From Mycolicibacter engbaekii (lineage in GTDB: Bacteria; Actinomycetota; Actinomycetes; Mycobacteriales; Mycobacteriaceae), in assembly GCF_002101585.1 (NCBI RefSeq), contig NZ_LQOT01000021.1:1-64000 (forward strand): 64,000 bases of DNA. Direction: 5' to 3'. Positions 42,628 to 52,683 of the stretch are shown here, piece by piece. The translations under genes and the position numbers were made by a program. Numbering within the stretch: the first letter of the stretch is position 1; every line of letters starts with the position of its first letter. Below the pieces are notes generated by a model that searched no databases, was not told the DNA's origin, and saw only the letters and a list, made by a program, of their open reading frames with translations.

Positions 42628-43657
42628 AGTGCGGCACCAGGCTCAGCAGCAGGTCGGGACCGATCTGCTCCATGGTGTCAAAGCGCCAGCGCAGCGCGCG
42701 GGCGATGTTGGGCACGCCCACGTCGTCGACCGCGGTGACCGGTCCGCCCAACAGGATCGGTGCCACGTAGGCCAGGATCCGGTCGATGGCCCCGGCCCGC
42801 AGGAAGGCGCCGGCCAAGGTCGGCCCGCCCTCGAGGAGCACATCGGTGCGGTCGGAGAGCGCCCGCAGCACTTCGGCGGGGTCATGGGTGCGGATCACCA
42901 TGGTGCGCGAGTCGTCGTTGAGCACGTGGGCGTCCGCGGAGATCTCGCGTCGGCCCACCACCACCCGCAGTGGCTGACGATCGGCGAGGGTGCCGTCGGG
43001 AAGCCGGGCGGTCAGCGTGGGGTCGTCGACGAGCACGGTCCCGGTGCCCACCACGATGGCATCGGCCGCGGCGCGGCGGCGGTGCAGGTCGGCTCGGGCC
43101 GCTTCGCTGGTGATCCACTGGCTGGAACCGTCGGCGGCCGCGCTGCGCCCGTCGATGCTGGTGGCGTACTTCCAGGTGACGTGCGGTCGGCCGGTGCGCT
43201 GCTTGTGCAGCCATTCCCGTAACGGACCGGTGCTGACCGCCTTGGCCTGCACCCCGGCGATCACCCGCACGCCCGCCTCGGCGAGTCTGGCGGCACCGCC
43301 CGCGGCGGCCGGGTTGGGGTCCTCGACGGCGTAGACCACCTGCGCCACCCCGGCGGCCAGCAGGGCGTCCACGCACGGCGGGGTCTTGCCGTGGTGATTG
43401 CACGGCTCCAAGGTGACGACGGCCGTTCCGCCGGCGCTGAGTTCGCCGGCCCGGCGCAACGCCACCACCTCGGCGTGAGCCTCACCGGCCGGGCGGGTCC
43501 CGCCGACGCCCACCACCGCGCCGTCGCGGTCCAAGATGACCGCGCCGACCGGCGGATTGGGGTAGGTGGCGCCTTTGACGCGTTGGGACTGCTCGATCGC
43601 CAGCAGCATCGCGGCATCGTGGTCGACGGCGTGCTCGGCGGTCGGCTTAGCGCTCAT
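42626..43657 (-). CDS. ribG: RibD/RibG, bifunctional riboflavin deaminase-reductase
   Basis: A 343-residue enzyme. Residues 1-150 are the pyrimidine deaminase: the zinc site is HAEVVAL with Glu near residue 58 and [11 protein letters not shown] near residue 80. Residues 150-343 are the reductase (RibD_C), with [20 protein letters not shown] and the [11 protein letters not shown] loop. It carries out the second and third steps of riboflavin synthesis. The ATG overlaps the rpe stop (ATGA). Confidence 0.95.
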   Translation of the reverse strand: MSAKPTAEHAVDHDAAMLLAIEQSQRVKGATYPNPPVGAVILDRDGAVVGVGGTRPAGEAHAEVVALRRAGELSAGGTAVVTLEPCNHHGKTPPCVDALLAAGVAQVVYAVEDPNPAAAGGAARLAEAGVRVIAGVQAKAVSTGPLREWLHKQRTGRPHVTWKYATSIDGRSAAADGSSQWITSEAARADLHRRRAAADAIVVGTGTVLVDDPTLTARLPDGTLADRQPLRVVVGRREISADAHVLNDDSRTMVIRTHDPAEVLRALSDRTDVLLEGGPTLAGAFLRAGAIDRILAYVAPILLGGPVTAVDDVGVPNIARALRWRFDTMEQIGPDLLLSLVPH

Positions 43658-44331
43658 GCGCGCAGATGCGGTGACGCCGCCAGGGCCTGACGACGCAGCG
43701 ATTCCACGGCGGCACCCGGATCGGCCGCGCTGTAGACGGCCGAGCCGGCGACGAAGCAGTCGACACCGGCCGCGGCGGCCTGTTCGACGGTGTCGGCGTT
43801 GATCCCGCCGTCGATCTCCACCAGGATGTTCAATTCCCCGGAATCGACGAGCTTGCGCACCGCCCGTACCTTGCTCAGCACCTCGGGGATGAACGACTGC
43901 CCGCCGAAGCCCGGCTCGACCGACATCACCAGCAGGGTGTCGAAATCTCGCAGGATCTCCAGGTAGGGCTCCAGCGGCGTGCCGGGTTTGATGCTCAGTC
44001 CGGCCTTGGCGCCGGCAGCCCGGATGTCGCGGGCCACCGCGACGGGGTTGTCGGTGGCCTCGGCGTGGAAGGTGACGTTGTAGGCACCGGCCTCGGCATA
44101 CGGCGGCGCCCACCGGCCGGGGTCCTCGATCATCAGATGACAGTCCATCGGGATGTCGGTGGCCGCCAGCAGGCTCTGCACCACGGGCAGGCCCAAGGTC
44201 AGGTTCGGGACGAAGTGGGCGTCCATCACATCGACGTGCAGCCAGTCCGCGCCCTTGACGGCGGCGGCCTCATCGGCGAGGCGGGCGAAATCGGCCGACA
44301 GGATCGACGGCGCGATCATGGGTCGTGACAT
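43654..44331 (-). CDS. rpe: Ribulose-phosphate 3-epimerase
   Basis: A 225-residue TIM barrel that interconverts ribulose 5-phosphate and xylulose 5-phosphate. [11 protein letters not shown] at residue 8, the metal ligands in [16 protein letters not shown] near residue 33 and the [16 protein letters not shown] region near residue 140 are intact. ATG at 44331 is chosen because a TACTCT -10 lies exactly seven nt before it. It joins the pentose phosphate genes functionally though it is encoded 20 kb from them. Confidence 0.95.
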   Translation of the reverse strand: MSRPMIAPSILSADFARLADEAAAVKGADWLHVDVMDAHFVPNLTLGLPVVQSLLAATDIPMDCHLMIEDPGRWAPPYAEAGAYNVTFHAEATDNPVAVARDIRAAGAKAGLSIKPGTPLEPYLEILRDFDTLLVMSVEPGFGGQSFIPEVLSKVRAVRKLVDSGELNILVEIDGGINADTVEQAAAAGVDCFVAGSAVYSAADPGAAVESLRRQALAASPHLRA

Positions 44332-44336
44332 GGGCT

Positions 44337-45752
44337 TTAGAGTACTTGTAGGGCCGCAGCGAACATGGCGTCGGTGCCGTGTCGGTGCGGCCACAGCTGC
44401 ACATGCGGGCCGTTTCCGAGGGCATCGGCGGGCGCGAACAGCTCGCGGGTGTCCAGGGCACGCACCGGATGCCGGCGCACGGCGTCCGCCACCACGCCCA
44501 CGGTCTCGGCCAGGTGCGGGGAGCAGGTCGCATACAGCACCACTCCCCCCGGCCGGGTCAGTCCGATCGCCGCGGCCAGCAGCTCGCGCTGCAGTTTGGC
44601 CAGGGCCGGGATGTCGGCGGGCTGGCGGCGCCAGCGCGCTTCGGGCCGCCGGCGCAGGGCGCCCAGACCGGTGCACGGCACGTCCACCAGGACCCGGTCG
44701 AAGCCGGGCTGCAGTCCCGAGTCGCGGCCATCGGCGGTCAACACCTCCACGTTGAGGCCACGGGTGTTCTCGCTGACCATCGCGGCGCGGTGCGGCGCCT
44801 GTTCCACCGCGGTCACCCGCGCCCCGGATTGGGCAGCCAGCGCCGCCAGCAGCGCGGTCTTGCCGCCGGGTCCGGCGCACAGATCGAGCCACCGGCCGGT
44901 GTCACCCTCGACCGGAGCCAGCGCGCACGCCCGCGCCACCAGCTGGCTGCCCTCGTCCTGCACCAGTGCCTGACCGGCCCGCACCGGCTCGAGCTGCCCG
45001 GGGTCGCCGCCGGGCAGGTACACCGCATACGGTGAATACCGGCCCACTTCGCCGCCCACGGCGGCGGCCAGTTCCGCTGCGGTCAGGACACCGGGCCGGG
45101 CGGCCAGATGCACCCGGGGACGCTCGTCGTCGCTGGCCAGCACCGCGTCGAGTTCGCCGGCGTCGGCGCCCAGCGCGTCGGCGAACGCCTGGGCGATCCA
45201 GCGCGGATGGGCGTGGACGAAGGCGGCGTGCCCGATCGGGTCGGCTTCGGCGCTCGGCGCCAGTTCCGCGGTCCAGGACTGTTCGTCGCGCGTGCTGATG
45301 GTGCGCAGCACGCCGTTGACGAAACCCGCTCGGGCGGAGTCGAACTCGATGGCCGCCTGCTCGACGGTGGTAGACACCGCGGCGTGCGGTTCGACCCGGG
45401 TGCGCAAGAGTTGGTAGCTGCCCAGCCGCAGCAGGTCCAGCAAGACCGGGTTGATGGTGTCGGGTGAGCGTTGCGCAGCGGCCCCGATGATGGCGTCGAG
45501 CAGGCCGCGGACCCGGCAGGTTCCGTAGGTCAGTTCGGTGGCGAAAGCGGCGTCCCGGCCGGTGATTCCGCGCTCGGCCAGCAGCGCCGGCAAGGCCAGG
45601 TTGGCGTAGGCGTCGCGCTGCGAGACCGCCTGCAGCACGTCGAACGCGGCGCGCCGGGCCGGGTCCAGCGGCCGGCGGCGGGGTTTGCGCGGGCCGGTTT
45701 GGGGGCGCTGCGGCCGGTCACGGTGCGGCCGGCCACGCTGCGGTCCGGTCAT
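44337..45752 (-). CDS. rsmB: RsmB-family 16S rRNA (cytosine-C5) methyltransferase
   Basis: A 471-residue Sun/Fmu protein. After a basic, Arg/Pro-rich tail of about 30 residues comes a NusB-like RNA-binding domain (about 30-160) and then the methyltransferase. SAM binding is in [17 protein letters not shown] near residue 290, the catalytic region includes [19 protein letters not shown] near residue 355, and the second Cys lies in [13 protein letters not shown]. It overlaps the fmt stop by 4 bp. Confidence 0.93.
   Translation of the reverse strand: MTGPQRGRPHRDRPQRPQTGPRKPRRRPLDPARRAAFDVLQAVSQRDAYANLALPALLAERGITGRDAAFATELTYGTCRVRGLLDAIIGAAAQRSPDTINPVLLDLLRLGSYQLLRTRVEPHAAVSTTVEQAAIEFDSARAGFVNGVLRTISTRDEQSWTAELAPSAEADPIGHAAFVHAHPRWIAQAFADALGADAGELDAVLASDDERPRVHLAARPGVLTAAELAAAVGGEVGRYSPYAVYLPGGDPGQLEPVRAGQALVQDEGSQLVARACALAPVEGDTGRWLDLCAGPGGKTALLAALAAQSGARVTAVEQAPHRAAMVSENTRGLNVEVLTADGRDSGLQPGFDRVLVDVPCTGLGALRRRPEARWRRQPADIPALAKLQRELLAAAIGLTRPGGVVLYATCSPHLAETVGVVADAVRRHPVRALDTRELFAPADALGNGPHVQLWPHRHGTDAMFAAALQVL
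44339..44344 (-). promoter_or_regulatory. Putative internal -10 of rpe (leaderless)
   Basis: On the minus strand TACTCT overlaps the end of rsmB and is followed by seven nt and the ATG of rpe. It would let rpe-ribG be expressed independently of fmt-rsmB. Confidence 0.45.
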
Positions 45753-46690
45753 GACGCCCGCACCTCGGAGCCGAGGCGCGCACCGCGCGCCCAGTCGGCG
45801 GCGTCCATGAGCTTCTTCCCCGGTGGCTGAATCTGTCCCAACCGCACGGGTTGGGAGCCCGTGCCGACCCAGAGGTCGCGGCGGCCGGCGTGGATGTGGC
45901 CCGGCGCCAGCTCGCTGCGCCCGTCATCGGTGGATTCGGCGATGGTGACCGGACCGACTTTGACGCGCAGGTCGCCGATCATGGTCCACGCCCCGGGGTT
46001 GGGGGTGACGGCGCGGATTCGCCGTTCGATCACCGCGGCCGGCAGCTCCCACTGCACCCGCGCGTCCTCGACACTGATCTTGGGCGCATAGCTGACGCCG
46101 TCGCGCGGCTGCGGCACCGCCTGCACCGCCCCATCTTCGATACCGTCCAGGGTCGCGGCCAGCAGTTCGGCTCCGGAGACCGCCAGCCGGGCCAGCAGCT
46201 GCTCCGCGGTGTCGTCGGGCCGGATCGTTTCGGTCGCGACGCCGTAGACCGGCCCGGAATCCAGCTCCGGCTCGATGCGAAACGTCGTCGCGCCGGTGAC
46301 CGCGTCACCCGCGGCGATCGCGGCCTGCACCGGGGCCGCGCCCCGCCACGCCGGCAGCAGCGAGAAGTGCAGGTTGACCCAGCCGCGTGGCGGTACCGCC
46401 AGCAGGGCGTCGCGCAGCAGCGCCCCGTAGGCGACCACCGGACAGCACTCCGGCGCCAGTTCGGCCAGCTCGGCGACCGACTCCGGTGCATTGGGCCGGG
46501 CCGGCCGCAGCACCGGAATGCCGTGGTCGAGGGCCCGGCGGGCCACCGGCGAGGGCTGCGGGCGGCCCCGTCGGCCGGCTGCCGCGTCGGGCCGGGTCAG
46601 TACCGCGACCACATCGTGGCGTGGCGAGTCGATCAGCCGCTGCAACGACGGCAACGCGGTGTCCGGGGTGCCGGCGAAGACGATGCGCAC
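45749..46690 (-). CDS. fmt: Methionyl-tRNA formyltransferase
   Basis: A 313-residue enzyme that formylates initiator Met-tRNA. The N-terminal [18 protein letters not shown], the catalytic [19 protein letters not shown] (Asn, His) near residue 107 and [15 protein letters not shown] (Asp) near residue 140 are present. GTG at 46690 is preceded by a TAAACT -10 at six nt. It marks the last core gene before the dormancy island; the next core gene is priA at 63.3 kb. Confidence 0.96.
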   Translation of the reverse strand: MRIVFAGTPDTALPSLQRLIDSPRHDVVAVLTRPDAAAGRRGRPQPSPVARRALDHGIPVLRPARPNAPESVAELAELAPECCPVVAYGALLRDALLAVPPRGWVNLHFSLLPAWRGAAPVQAAIAAGDAVTGATTFRIEPELDSGPVYGVATETIRPDDTAEQLLARLAVSGAELLAATLDGIEDGAVQAVPQPRDGVSYAPKISVEDARVQWELPAAVIERRIRAVTPNPGAWTMIGDLRVKVGPVTIAESTDDGRSELAPGHIHAGRRDLWVGTGSQPVRLGQIQPPGKKLMDAADWARGARLGSEVRAS

Positions 46691-46696
46691 CGGGCC

Positions 46697-46702
46697 AGTT
46701 TA
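46697..46702 (-). promoter_or_regulatory. Putative -10 of fmt (leaderless)
   Basis: On the minus strand TAAACT ends six nt before the GTG start at 46690. It lies in the 49-bp gap separating fmt from the dormancy island. Confidence 0.45.
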
Positions 46703-46739
46703 GGGAAGCCTCCCGTGGCGGCGACGGCTGCCGCAGCAC

Positions 46740-48260
46740 TCACTCCGGCGGCTCGATCGCGGCGCGCCAGAGCTCGTGGGCCTCGCGCACGCAGTCGTCG
46801 AGTGGTCGCGCCGTGTCCACCCGATGCGCGCCGGGCCATCCGAACTCGTGGGTGCCGAGCGCCACCGCGATCTGCGGCGTCGCGTCGGAATTGCCCGGCG
46901 CCCTGGTTCTGACGCGCTGGGCCGCGATGTCTGCGGGCAGCACGCACTGGATCTCGGCGATCGCCGTGCGTGTGTCGTCGGCCAGGCGGCGGGCCTGGGC
47001 ACGCACTCCCTCATCCCGCCAGGTGCCGTCGAGGATCACCGACTGTCCGTTGCGAAGACAGCGGCCCGCGCGCCGCAGGATCTCCGCGTAGACCGCGGCG
47101 ACGTTGGCGGGTGCGTACAGCCCGGCGTCGAGGTCGCCCGGCCGGCCGCGCAGCTGTCCGGATCCGTGCAGTTCCTTGCGCACGTCGTCGGTCGAGAGCA
47201 CCGTGGCCCCGGCCCGCGCGGCGAGCTCGCGGGCCAGGGTCGACTTCCCGGTTCCCGGACCGCCGCCGACGAGCACCAGGCGGGTGGCCCCGTCCTCGAG
47301 GTGGCGCCGGGCGATGGCCAGGTGCTGCGCCGCAGCCGCGCCGGCTCCCGGCTTGCCCTGACTCAGCCGCACGCAGTCGACCTTGGCGCGCACCACGGCG
47401 CGGTAGGCGATGTAGAAGTCGCGCAGCGACGGCGGCGCGGTGTCGCCGCAGCGGCCGGCGTAGCGCGCCAGGAAGTAGTCGCCGAGGTCTCTGCGCCCGA
47501 GGAACTCCAGGTCCATGGCCAGAAAGGCAGCGTCGTCGATGCGGTCGAGGTAGCGCAATTCGTCGCTGAACTCCAGGCAGTCCAGCAGCACCGGGCGGTC
47601 GTCCGTCCAGAAGATGTCGTCGGCGAGCAGGTCGGCATGGCCGTCGACGATGCGGCCCTCATCGATCCGCCGGGCGAACAACTCCGACCGCCCCGCAAGG
47701 TATGCGGCAGCCAGATCCTGGACGCGGCGCACCGATTCGGCGGACACCGCGATACCGGCGTGGCCGTTCAACGTGGGGAAGTTGTCGAACCACCGGCGGT
47801 GGATCGCCTCGGGCGTGCCCTGCGCGTCGATGTCCGGGCCGTGCGGCGAGCGGTCGTGGAAGTCGGCCAGCACTCCGGCAATGACGTCGAGCACGTGCTC
47901 GACGTCATTGCCGCGCTTGACCAGCGAAGCCAACCGATCCTCGTCGTGGTAGCGGCGCATCACCACGAGCGGTTCGGCGGCCCCGCCGGCGGGGTCGCTG
48001 AGGTGCGCGACACCGAAGTAGGCCTCGGGCGCCAGCCGGCTGTTGAGCCGGACTTCGCGCGCGCAGGCCTCCTCGCGCTGTTCGACGGTGCGAAAGTCGA
48101 GGAAGTCGGTCTGCAGCGGCTTCTTGGCCTTGTAGGCACGATCGCCGGCCAGGATGACCACGCCGGAGTGTGTCTCGTGGGCCGCGACAGCAGGCGCGGT
48201 GATCGCCGCATCCGCGCCGCCGAGGGCGGTCGACGAGGCGTGCGCGTCGCCGGAGGTCAC
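46740..48260 (-). CDS. APH-like kinase fused to P-loop ATPase (Rv2004c type)
   Basis: A 506-residue two-domain protein. Residues about 40-330 resemble aminoglycoside phosphotransferase-like kinases: a substrate loop with DGHADLLADDIFW and the metal site LLDCLEFSDELRYLD. Residues 335-506 form a P-loop kinase with Walker A GGGPGTGKST and an STDDVRKELHG region like gluconate or zeta-toxin-type small-molecule kinases. The M. tuberculosis homologue belongs to the DosR regulon. The GTG overlaps the stop of the universal stress gene upstream, so the two are one operon driven by the DosR-box-like palindrome at 49224. The substrate is unknown. Confidence 0.88.
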   Translation of the reverse strand: MTSGDAHASSTALGGADAAITAPAVAAHETHSGVVILAGDRAYKAKKPLQTDFLDFRTVEQREEACAREVRLNSRLAPEAYFGVAHLSDPAGGAAEPLVVMRRYHDEDRLASLVKRGNDVEHVLDVIAGVLADFHDRSPHGPDIDAQGTPEAIHRRWFDNFPTLNGHAGIAVSAESVRRVQDLAAAYLAGRSELFARRIDEGRIVDGHADLLADDIFWTDDRPVLLDCLEFSDELRYLDRIDDAAFLAMDLEFLGRRDLGDYFLARYAGRCGDTAPPSLRDFYIAYRAVVRAKVDCVRLSQGKPGAGAAAAQHLAIARRHLEDGATRLVLVGGGPGTGKSTLARELAARAGATVLSTDDVRKELHGSGQLRGRPGDLDAGLYAPANVAAVYAEILRRAGRCLRNGQSVILDGTWRDEGVRAQARRLADDTRTAIAEIQCVLPADIAAQRVRTRAPGNSDATPQIAVALGTHEFGWPGAHRVDTARPLDDCVREAHELWRAAIEPPE

Positions 48261-49144
48261 GTTGAGGCGGGCCGGACCACGATCACCGGGACACTGGCGG
48301 CCTGCACCACCGCCGAGCTGACCGAACCCAGAAGCTGGCTGGTGAAGCCGCCGCGGCCGCGACTGCCGACCACCACCAGTTGGGCCTGCTCGGCGGCCTC
48401 GACCAGCCAGCGGGCGGGATGGTCGCAGACCACGCGCCGCTCGACGGCGACGTCGGGGTAGCGCTCCTGGTAGCCGGCCAGGCGTTCGGAGAGGATTTCG
48501 TGTCCCTGGACTTCGTAGTCACGCCGGTCCATGTTGAGCAGCGGCATGACCTTGATGTCACTCCAGGCGTGCAAGGCCACCAGCGGCACCCCGCGGAACG
48601 AGGCCTCCTCGAAGGCCAGCGCGGTTGCCTGCTCGGATGCGGGCGAACCGTCGATTCCGACCACCACGGGTGCGTCGTCGCTGTGCGCTCGACCGGCACG
48701 GATGACCGCGACCGCGCCTTGGGCATGGTGAATGAGGCTGGTGCTCACCGAGCCCAGCAGCAGGCGGCCGATGGCACCCAGGCCGACCGAGCCGACGACG
48801 GTCATCCAGCTGCTCTTGGCGGCGTCGATCAATGTCGAGACCACCGGGGCGTAGGCCGCCTCGGCCCGCACCTCCGGTGCGGCGGCGTCGCCCCGGGTGG
48901 CGTCGACGACATCGCGGGCCTTCGCCAGCACCTTTTTCGCCTCATCGGCCTGCCAGTTGGGAATGCCGTCGGTGACCGGGCCGGGGGGCCAGCCGGCCTC
49001 CAGCGGGGTCACCACATGCAGCAGGGTGATCGGCTGGTCGCGCATGACCGCTTCCCGCGTCGCCCAGGCCACCGCCGCGTCGGATTCCGGTGATCCATCG
49101 ACCCCCACCACGATTCCGGTTTTCGTCGTCCCGAATTGCGCCAT
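48257..49144 (-). CDS. Tandem universal stress protein (Rv2005c type)
   Basis: A 295-residue protein with two UspA domains. Domain 1 (about 8-145) has the ATP-binding GSVGLGAIGRLLLGSVS; domain 2 (about 155-290) has GSRGRGGFTSQLLGSVSS. Both keep the G-x2-G-x9-G-S/T pattern. I chose the ATG at 49144 (MAQFGTTKTG), the canonical Usp start; an upstream extension lies in promoter sequence. It is coupled by 4 bp to the kinase gene after it. Homologous proteins are strongly induced in hypoxic mycobacteria. Confidence 0.92.
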   Translation of the reverse strand: MAQFGTTKTGIVVGVDGSPESDAAVAWATREAVMRDQPITLLHVVTPLEAGWPPGPVTDGIPNWQADEAKKVLAKARDVVDATRGDAAAPEVRAEAAYAPVVSTLIDAAKSSWMTVVGSVGLGAIGRLLLGSVSTSLIHHAQGAVAVIRAGRAHSDDAPVVVGIDGSPASEQATALAFEEASFRGVPLVALHAWSDIKVMPLLNMDRRDYEVQGHEILSERLAGYQERYPDVAVERRVVCDHPARWLVEAAEQAQLVVVGSRGRGGFTSQLLGSVSSAVVQAASVPVIVVRPAST

Positions 49145-49223
49145 CACAGCCCTCCCCACAGATTGAGCACTGGGCCGACCGGCCAGTTCTGCCGTTGAAG
49201 TTACTGCGGCCGGGCTGATTCGG

Positions 49224-49261
49224 CAGGGGTCATTGGACCCCAATCCACGGTTCGTTGGCCC
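49224..49261 (-). promoter_or_regulatory. DosR-box-like palindrome upstream of the usp-kinase operon
   Basis: 49226-49241 reads GGGGTCATTGGACCCC, whose outer arms GGGGTC and GACCCC are complementary around four bases. On the minus strand it fits 14 of 20 positions of the DosR consensus TTSGGGACTWWAGTCCCSAA by my count. A weaker element (minus strand GGGCCAACGAACCG, 49248-49261) begins exactly 21 bp away. The strong box is about 80 bp upstream of the usp start. Confidence 0.65.
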
Positions 49262-49288
49262 ATTGGCGCGCCTCCCACGGCCGGATTC

Positions 49289-51583
49289 TCACGAGCGGGC
49301 CAGCGCGGACTCCAGCAAGAGCCGCCGTTCTGCGGCGGCCACCGCACGCCGGGTCGCCTCGACCGCGTCCGGGTTGACCGACACCGAGGTGATTCCCATC
49401 CGGACCAGATGCTCGGCGAAGGACGGGTCCGTCGACGGCGCCTGACCGCATAGCGACGAGGTGATGCCGTGCATGCGCGCCGATTCGACGATCCGCTCGA
49501 TCGCATCCAGGACGGCGGGATCGGACTCGTCGAACAGTTCGGCGCAGATATCCGAGTCGCGATCGACCCCGAGGATCAGCTGGGTCAAGTCATTGCTGCC
49601 GATGGACACGCCGTCGATGCCCAGTCCCACATACTCCGGAAGCCAATACGCCACCGACGGCACCTCGGCCATCACCCACCGGTGCAGCCCGCGCTGCGAA
49701 CCCAGTGGACTCGCATCGATGAGCGTCAGGCAGGCGTCGAGCTCCCACCGGGTGCGGACGAACGGAAGCATCAGATGCACGTTGGGATGGCGTTCGCGCA
49801 CGCGAGCCAGTGCTTGGAGCTCGAGTGCGAACACCTCCGGCTCGTGCACATACCGGAAGCAGCCCCGGTAGCCGATCATCGGATTGTGCTCCACCGGCTC
49901 ATAGGCTTCCCCGCCCGCCAAGCCCCGGAACTCGTTGCTGCGGAAGTCGGTGGTTCGGTAGATCACCGGTCGCGTCCCGAACGCCGAGGCGATGCGACTC
50001 AGTGCGGCCACCATCGCGTCGATCATGGTGCCCTGTTCGCCGTGCGCTATCAGGTCACGCGGATGACGACCGGACAGTGCCTCGGTCAGCATGAATTCGG
50101 CACGCAACAGGCCCACACCGTCGACGTCCTGGCCGGCGACGGTCTCGGCGGCTTCGGCCATCGCCAGGTTGACGTAGATCTTGGTGCCGGTCGGCTGCGT
50201 CATCGCGGTGGTCGCCGCGACGGCGGGAGGCGCAGCCGAGACCCGCGCGGCTACCGCCCCCGAGGTGACGACGCCGCGAGTCCCGTCCACGGTGATCCGG
50301 AGTCCGTCGTGCAGGACGCTGGTTGCCCGACCCGTCCCCACCACACAGGGGACGCCGAGCTCGCGCGCCACGATGGCGGCGTGGCACGTCATTCCGCCGG
50401 TCTCGGTCACCAGTCCGGCGGCGCGGCGCAAGGTCGGCAACCAGTCGGGGTTGGTCATCTCAGCGACCAGGATCTCGCCGTCGCGCATGCGGTCCCCCTC
50501 GTGCGGACTGCGCAGGATGCGCACCGCGCCGGTTGCCGCACCCGGCGCGGCGGGCAGACCGCGCAGCAACACGTCGGATTTCCCCGGCGTGCCGGTGCCG
50601 ATGCCCTCTCCGCCGAGCGTGGTGATCGGTCGGGCCTGTACCAACCAGACCGTGCCGGACGCGATCGCCCACTCGACATCCTGTGGGCATCGGTTGTGCG
50701 CCTCGACATCCATGGCCAGTTCGGTGACGCGCCGCAAGGCGGCATCGTCGAGCACCGGCGCGTCGGCCTGGGCCGGATCCAGGGGCACCACCGCATCGTG
50801 GCCGTCGGGTCCGCGCTCGATCTTGAACGCCTGGTGCCCGATCCGGGTGTCGAGAACCTCCCGGGTCTGTTTGTCCACGACATAGGTGTCGGGTTGCACT
50901 TTGCCTGCCACGACGACTTCTCCTTGGCCGACGGCGGCTTCAATGACGACTTGGCCGCGCTCGCCGGTGCCGGGGTTGGTGGTGAATGCCACCCCGGACT
51001 GTTCGGCGGCGATCATCTCCTGAACCACCACCGCCATGGCGGGCTCCGCGTCGAATCCTCGGCTCGCTCGGTAGCTGACCACCCGCGGCGTGAAAAGCGA
51101 TGCCCAGCAACGCTCCACGGCATGAACCAGAGCGTCGTCGCCGGTCACATTGGTGAGCGTCTGGTTCATGCCGGCGAATGAGGCGTCCCGCCCGTCTTCG
51201 CCGGTCGCCGAAGAACGCACCGCGACAACCCGATTCGCTCCGAGCCGATGGTAGGCGTCCAGGAGTTGCCGGCGAACCGGATCTGCGACACCGGCTTTGG
51301 TGACCAAATGCTGCATCCGCTGGCACAGCTCGGCCAGCGCGGCGCTGTCATCGATGCGCTCGAGAGCCTCGCGGTGCAGGGCAGCCACTTCGGTGTCGAC
51401 TCCCCCGGCTTGCAGCGACACCAGGTAGCCGCTGCGCAGCAACACAAATCCCGGGGGAACCGGAAGACCCGCGTTGACCAGTTCACCCAGATTGGCGCCC
51501 TTGCCGCCGGCCTCCTCCGCATCGGCGAGCCCCAACGCCGAGAAATCTCGAACACACGTGTCGGCATCGACCGCTACTGCCAT
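49289..51583 (-). CDS. ppsA: Phosphoenolpyruvate synthase (pyruvate, water dikinase)
   Basis: A 764-residue PEP synthase. The N-terminal ATP-grasp domain (about 20-330) has [11 protein letters not shown] and [11 protein letters not shown]. The swivelling phosphohistidine domain follows with [21 protein letters not shown] near residue 410, the His being phosphorylated. The C-terminal PEP/pyruvate barrel (about 470-750) has [17 protein letters not shown] and the catalytic Cys in SSLCGQAPS near 715. It converts pyruvate to PEP at the cost of ATP to AMP. A location in the dormancy island suggests gluconeogenesis or reduction of excess pyruvate under hypoxia, which is inference. Confidence 0.94.
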   Translation of the reverse strand: MAVAVDADTCVRDFSALGLADAEEAGGKGANLGELVNAGLPVPPGFVLLRSGYLVSLQAGGVDTEVAALHREALERIDDSAALAELCQRMQHLVTKAGVADPVRRQLLDAYHRLGANRVVAVRSSATGEDGRDASFAGMNQTLTNVTGDDALVHAVERCWASLFTPRVVSYRASRGFDAEPAMAVVVQEMIAAEQSGVAFTTNPGTGERGQVVIEAAVGQGEVVVAGKVQPDTYVVDKQTREVLDTRIGHQAFKIERGPDGHDAVVPLDPAQADAPVLDDAALRRVTELAMDVEAHNRCPQDVEWAIASGTVWLVQARPITTLGGEGIGTGTPGKSDVLLRGLPAAPGAATGAVRILRSPHEGDRMRDGEILVAEMTNPDWLPTLRRAAGLVTETGGMTCHAAIVARELGVPCVVGTGRATSVLHDGLRITVDGTRGVVTSGAVAARVSAAPPAVAATTAMTQPTGTKIYVNLAMAEAAETVAGQDVDGVGLLRAEFMLTEALSGRHPRDLIAHGEQGTMIDAMVAALSRIASAFGTRPVIYRTTDFRSNEFRGLAGGEAYEPVEHNPMIGYRGCFRYVHEPEVFALELQALARVRERHPNVHLMLPFVRTRWELDACLTLIDASPLGSQRGLHRWVMAEVPSVAYWLPEYVGLGIDGVSIGSNDLTQLILGVDRDSDICAELFDESDPAVLDAIERIVESARMHGITSSLCGQAPSTDPSFAEHLVRMGITSVSVNPDAVEATRRAVAAAERRLLLESALARS

Positions 51584-51714
51584 CTCTGGTTCTCCCTTCT
51601 GGTCGGTAGCGTTTCGGGTGCTGCGCGATCGCGCCGCCGCCTGCCCCGTGACGGTGCCGCCCGGTGTCGCGAGCGGCCCAGCGTCGAGTCTCGGTCAGCG
51701 GGTCCGGCAGCGGA

Positions 51715-51730
51715 GCGGCCGAAAGGCCGC
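51715..51730. other. Hairpin GCGGCC-GAAA-GGCCGC in the ppsA/usp intergenic region
   Basis: A perfect six-bp GC stem closed by a GAAA tetraloop (GNRA type on the plus strand). If transcripts of either gene begin beyond it, it would form a stable 5' leader hairpin. There is no T tract to suggest termination. Confidence 0.4.
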
Positions 51731-51737
51731 AGTTTCG

Positions 51738-51760
51738 GCGGAATTGGGCCCCAACTCCGC
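51738..51760. promoter_or_regulatory. 23-bp near-perfect inverted repeat upstream of ppsA
   Basis: The arms GCGGAATTGGG and CCCAACTCCGC pair with one mismatch around a single central base. The minus strand begins TTGGGG, like a degenerate DosR half-site. It lies 155 bp from the ppsA start and 114 bp from the usp start, and could be a third binding site in this divergent promoter. Confidence 0.45.
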
Positions 51761-51773
51761 GCAACCCCGCGTG

Positions 51774-51814
51774 AAAGGGACCATCGCCGACCTTTCGGGG
51801 GCCAACGGCCCTCT
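51774..51814 (+). promoter_or_regulatory. Pair of DosR-box-like sites upstream of usp (51874)
   Basis: Cores GGGACCATCGCCGA (51777-51790) and GGGGCCAACGGCCC (51798-51811) lie exactly 21 bp apart. The second matches 10 of 14 core positions of the DosR motif and contains the CCAACGGCCC string also found at 57725 (complement) and 60691. The pair lies 60-97 bp upstream of the usp ATG. Confidence 0.6.
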
Positions 51815-51873
51815 GGGAAATGTCCGCACCTGCGTAGCGTCGCGTGACGAGCCCGGTGAGCGGAAGGATGCCG

Positions 51874-52677
51874 ATGAGCGAATCGATGTCATCACAGTCG
51901 GTCGTGGTCGGCATCGATGGTTCGGAGGCGGCCGCCCATGCGGCGACGTGGGCGGCTCTTGAGGCCGGCGCGCGCGGCCTGCCCCTGCGCCTGGTTCACG
52001 TCATCGCCGAGGAGGCCGCCGAAACCGCGCCCACACAGCCGGATCTGGGCGTGGAGTACGCCGAAACGGTGCTGCGCGATGTCGACCTGCTGCTCCGGGA
52101 GAAAGCGTCCGAGCTCAAGGTCGAGACCGCGATGCCGCATGGGCCGCCCGGATCCGCCCTGATCGACGAATCACGCGAAGCGGCAATGGTGTGCGTGGGT
52201 TCCGTCGGGATCGGGTGCTTGAGCCGCGCGATCTTCGGGTCGACCGCTGCCGAACTGGCCCAGGGCGCGCACTGCCCGGTGGCAGTCATCCGCGCCCACG
52301 GTGGCACAGGCGCAGCGCGGGGGTGGATCGCGGTCGCTGTCGATCACACCCCGGGCGACGACCTGCTGCTGGAGCACGCCTTCCGGGAAGCGCAGCTACG
52401 CGATGCACCGATCCTGGCGATAGAGAGCAAGCCGTGGCGGCGCGTCGGCCGGCACACCCTTCGGATCGAGCATTGGGCATCGCGTTATCCCGGGGTGCGC
52501 ATTCGGCTCACCCCCCTGCGGCGCGGACTACCGGACGCGCTGGGCCAGATCGGCGAACCTGTCCAGCTCGCAGTCATCGGCAAGCACGACGCCGACGATG
52601 TGCCCCGGATCGTGGGCCTGCCCGACGTCGGTGTCATCGAACCGGCCGGTAGCTCGGTGCTGGTGGTGCGCGACTGA
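51874..52677 (+). CDS. Universal stress protein with a degenerate second domain
   Basis: A 267-residue protein. Domain 1 (about 7-145) has an intact ATP-binding loop: GSVGIGCLSRAIFGSTA. Domain 2 (about 150-267) keeps the overall fold pattern but has lost the glycine-rich loop (VIGKHDADDVPRIVG in its place), so only one ATP site is expected. ATG at 51874 is chosen for its GGAAGG six nt upstream; earlier in-frame starts at 51844 and 51868 exist. It converges with the sensor kinase gene, with six bp between the stop codons. Confidence 0.88.
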   Translation: MSESMSSQSVVVGIDGSEAAAHAATWAALEAGARGLPLRLVHVIAEEAAETAPTQPDLGVEYAETVLRDVDLLLREKASELKVETAMPHGPPGSALIDESREAAMVCVGSVGIGCLSRAIFGSTAAELAQGAHCPVAVIRAHGGTGAARGWIAVAVDHTPGDDLLLEHAFREAQLRDAPILAIESKPWRRVGRHTLRIEHWASRYPGVRIRLTPLRRGLPDALGQIGEPVQLAVIGKHDADDVPRIVGLPDVGVIEPAGSSVLVVRD

Positions 52678-52683
52678 GACCAG

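Noticed and set aside
49469..51181. 570-codon frame antisense to ppsA
   Set aside because: No domain and no start signal; ppsA on the minus strand has all catalytic motifs.
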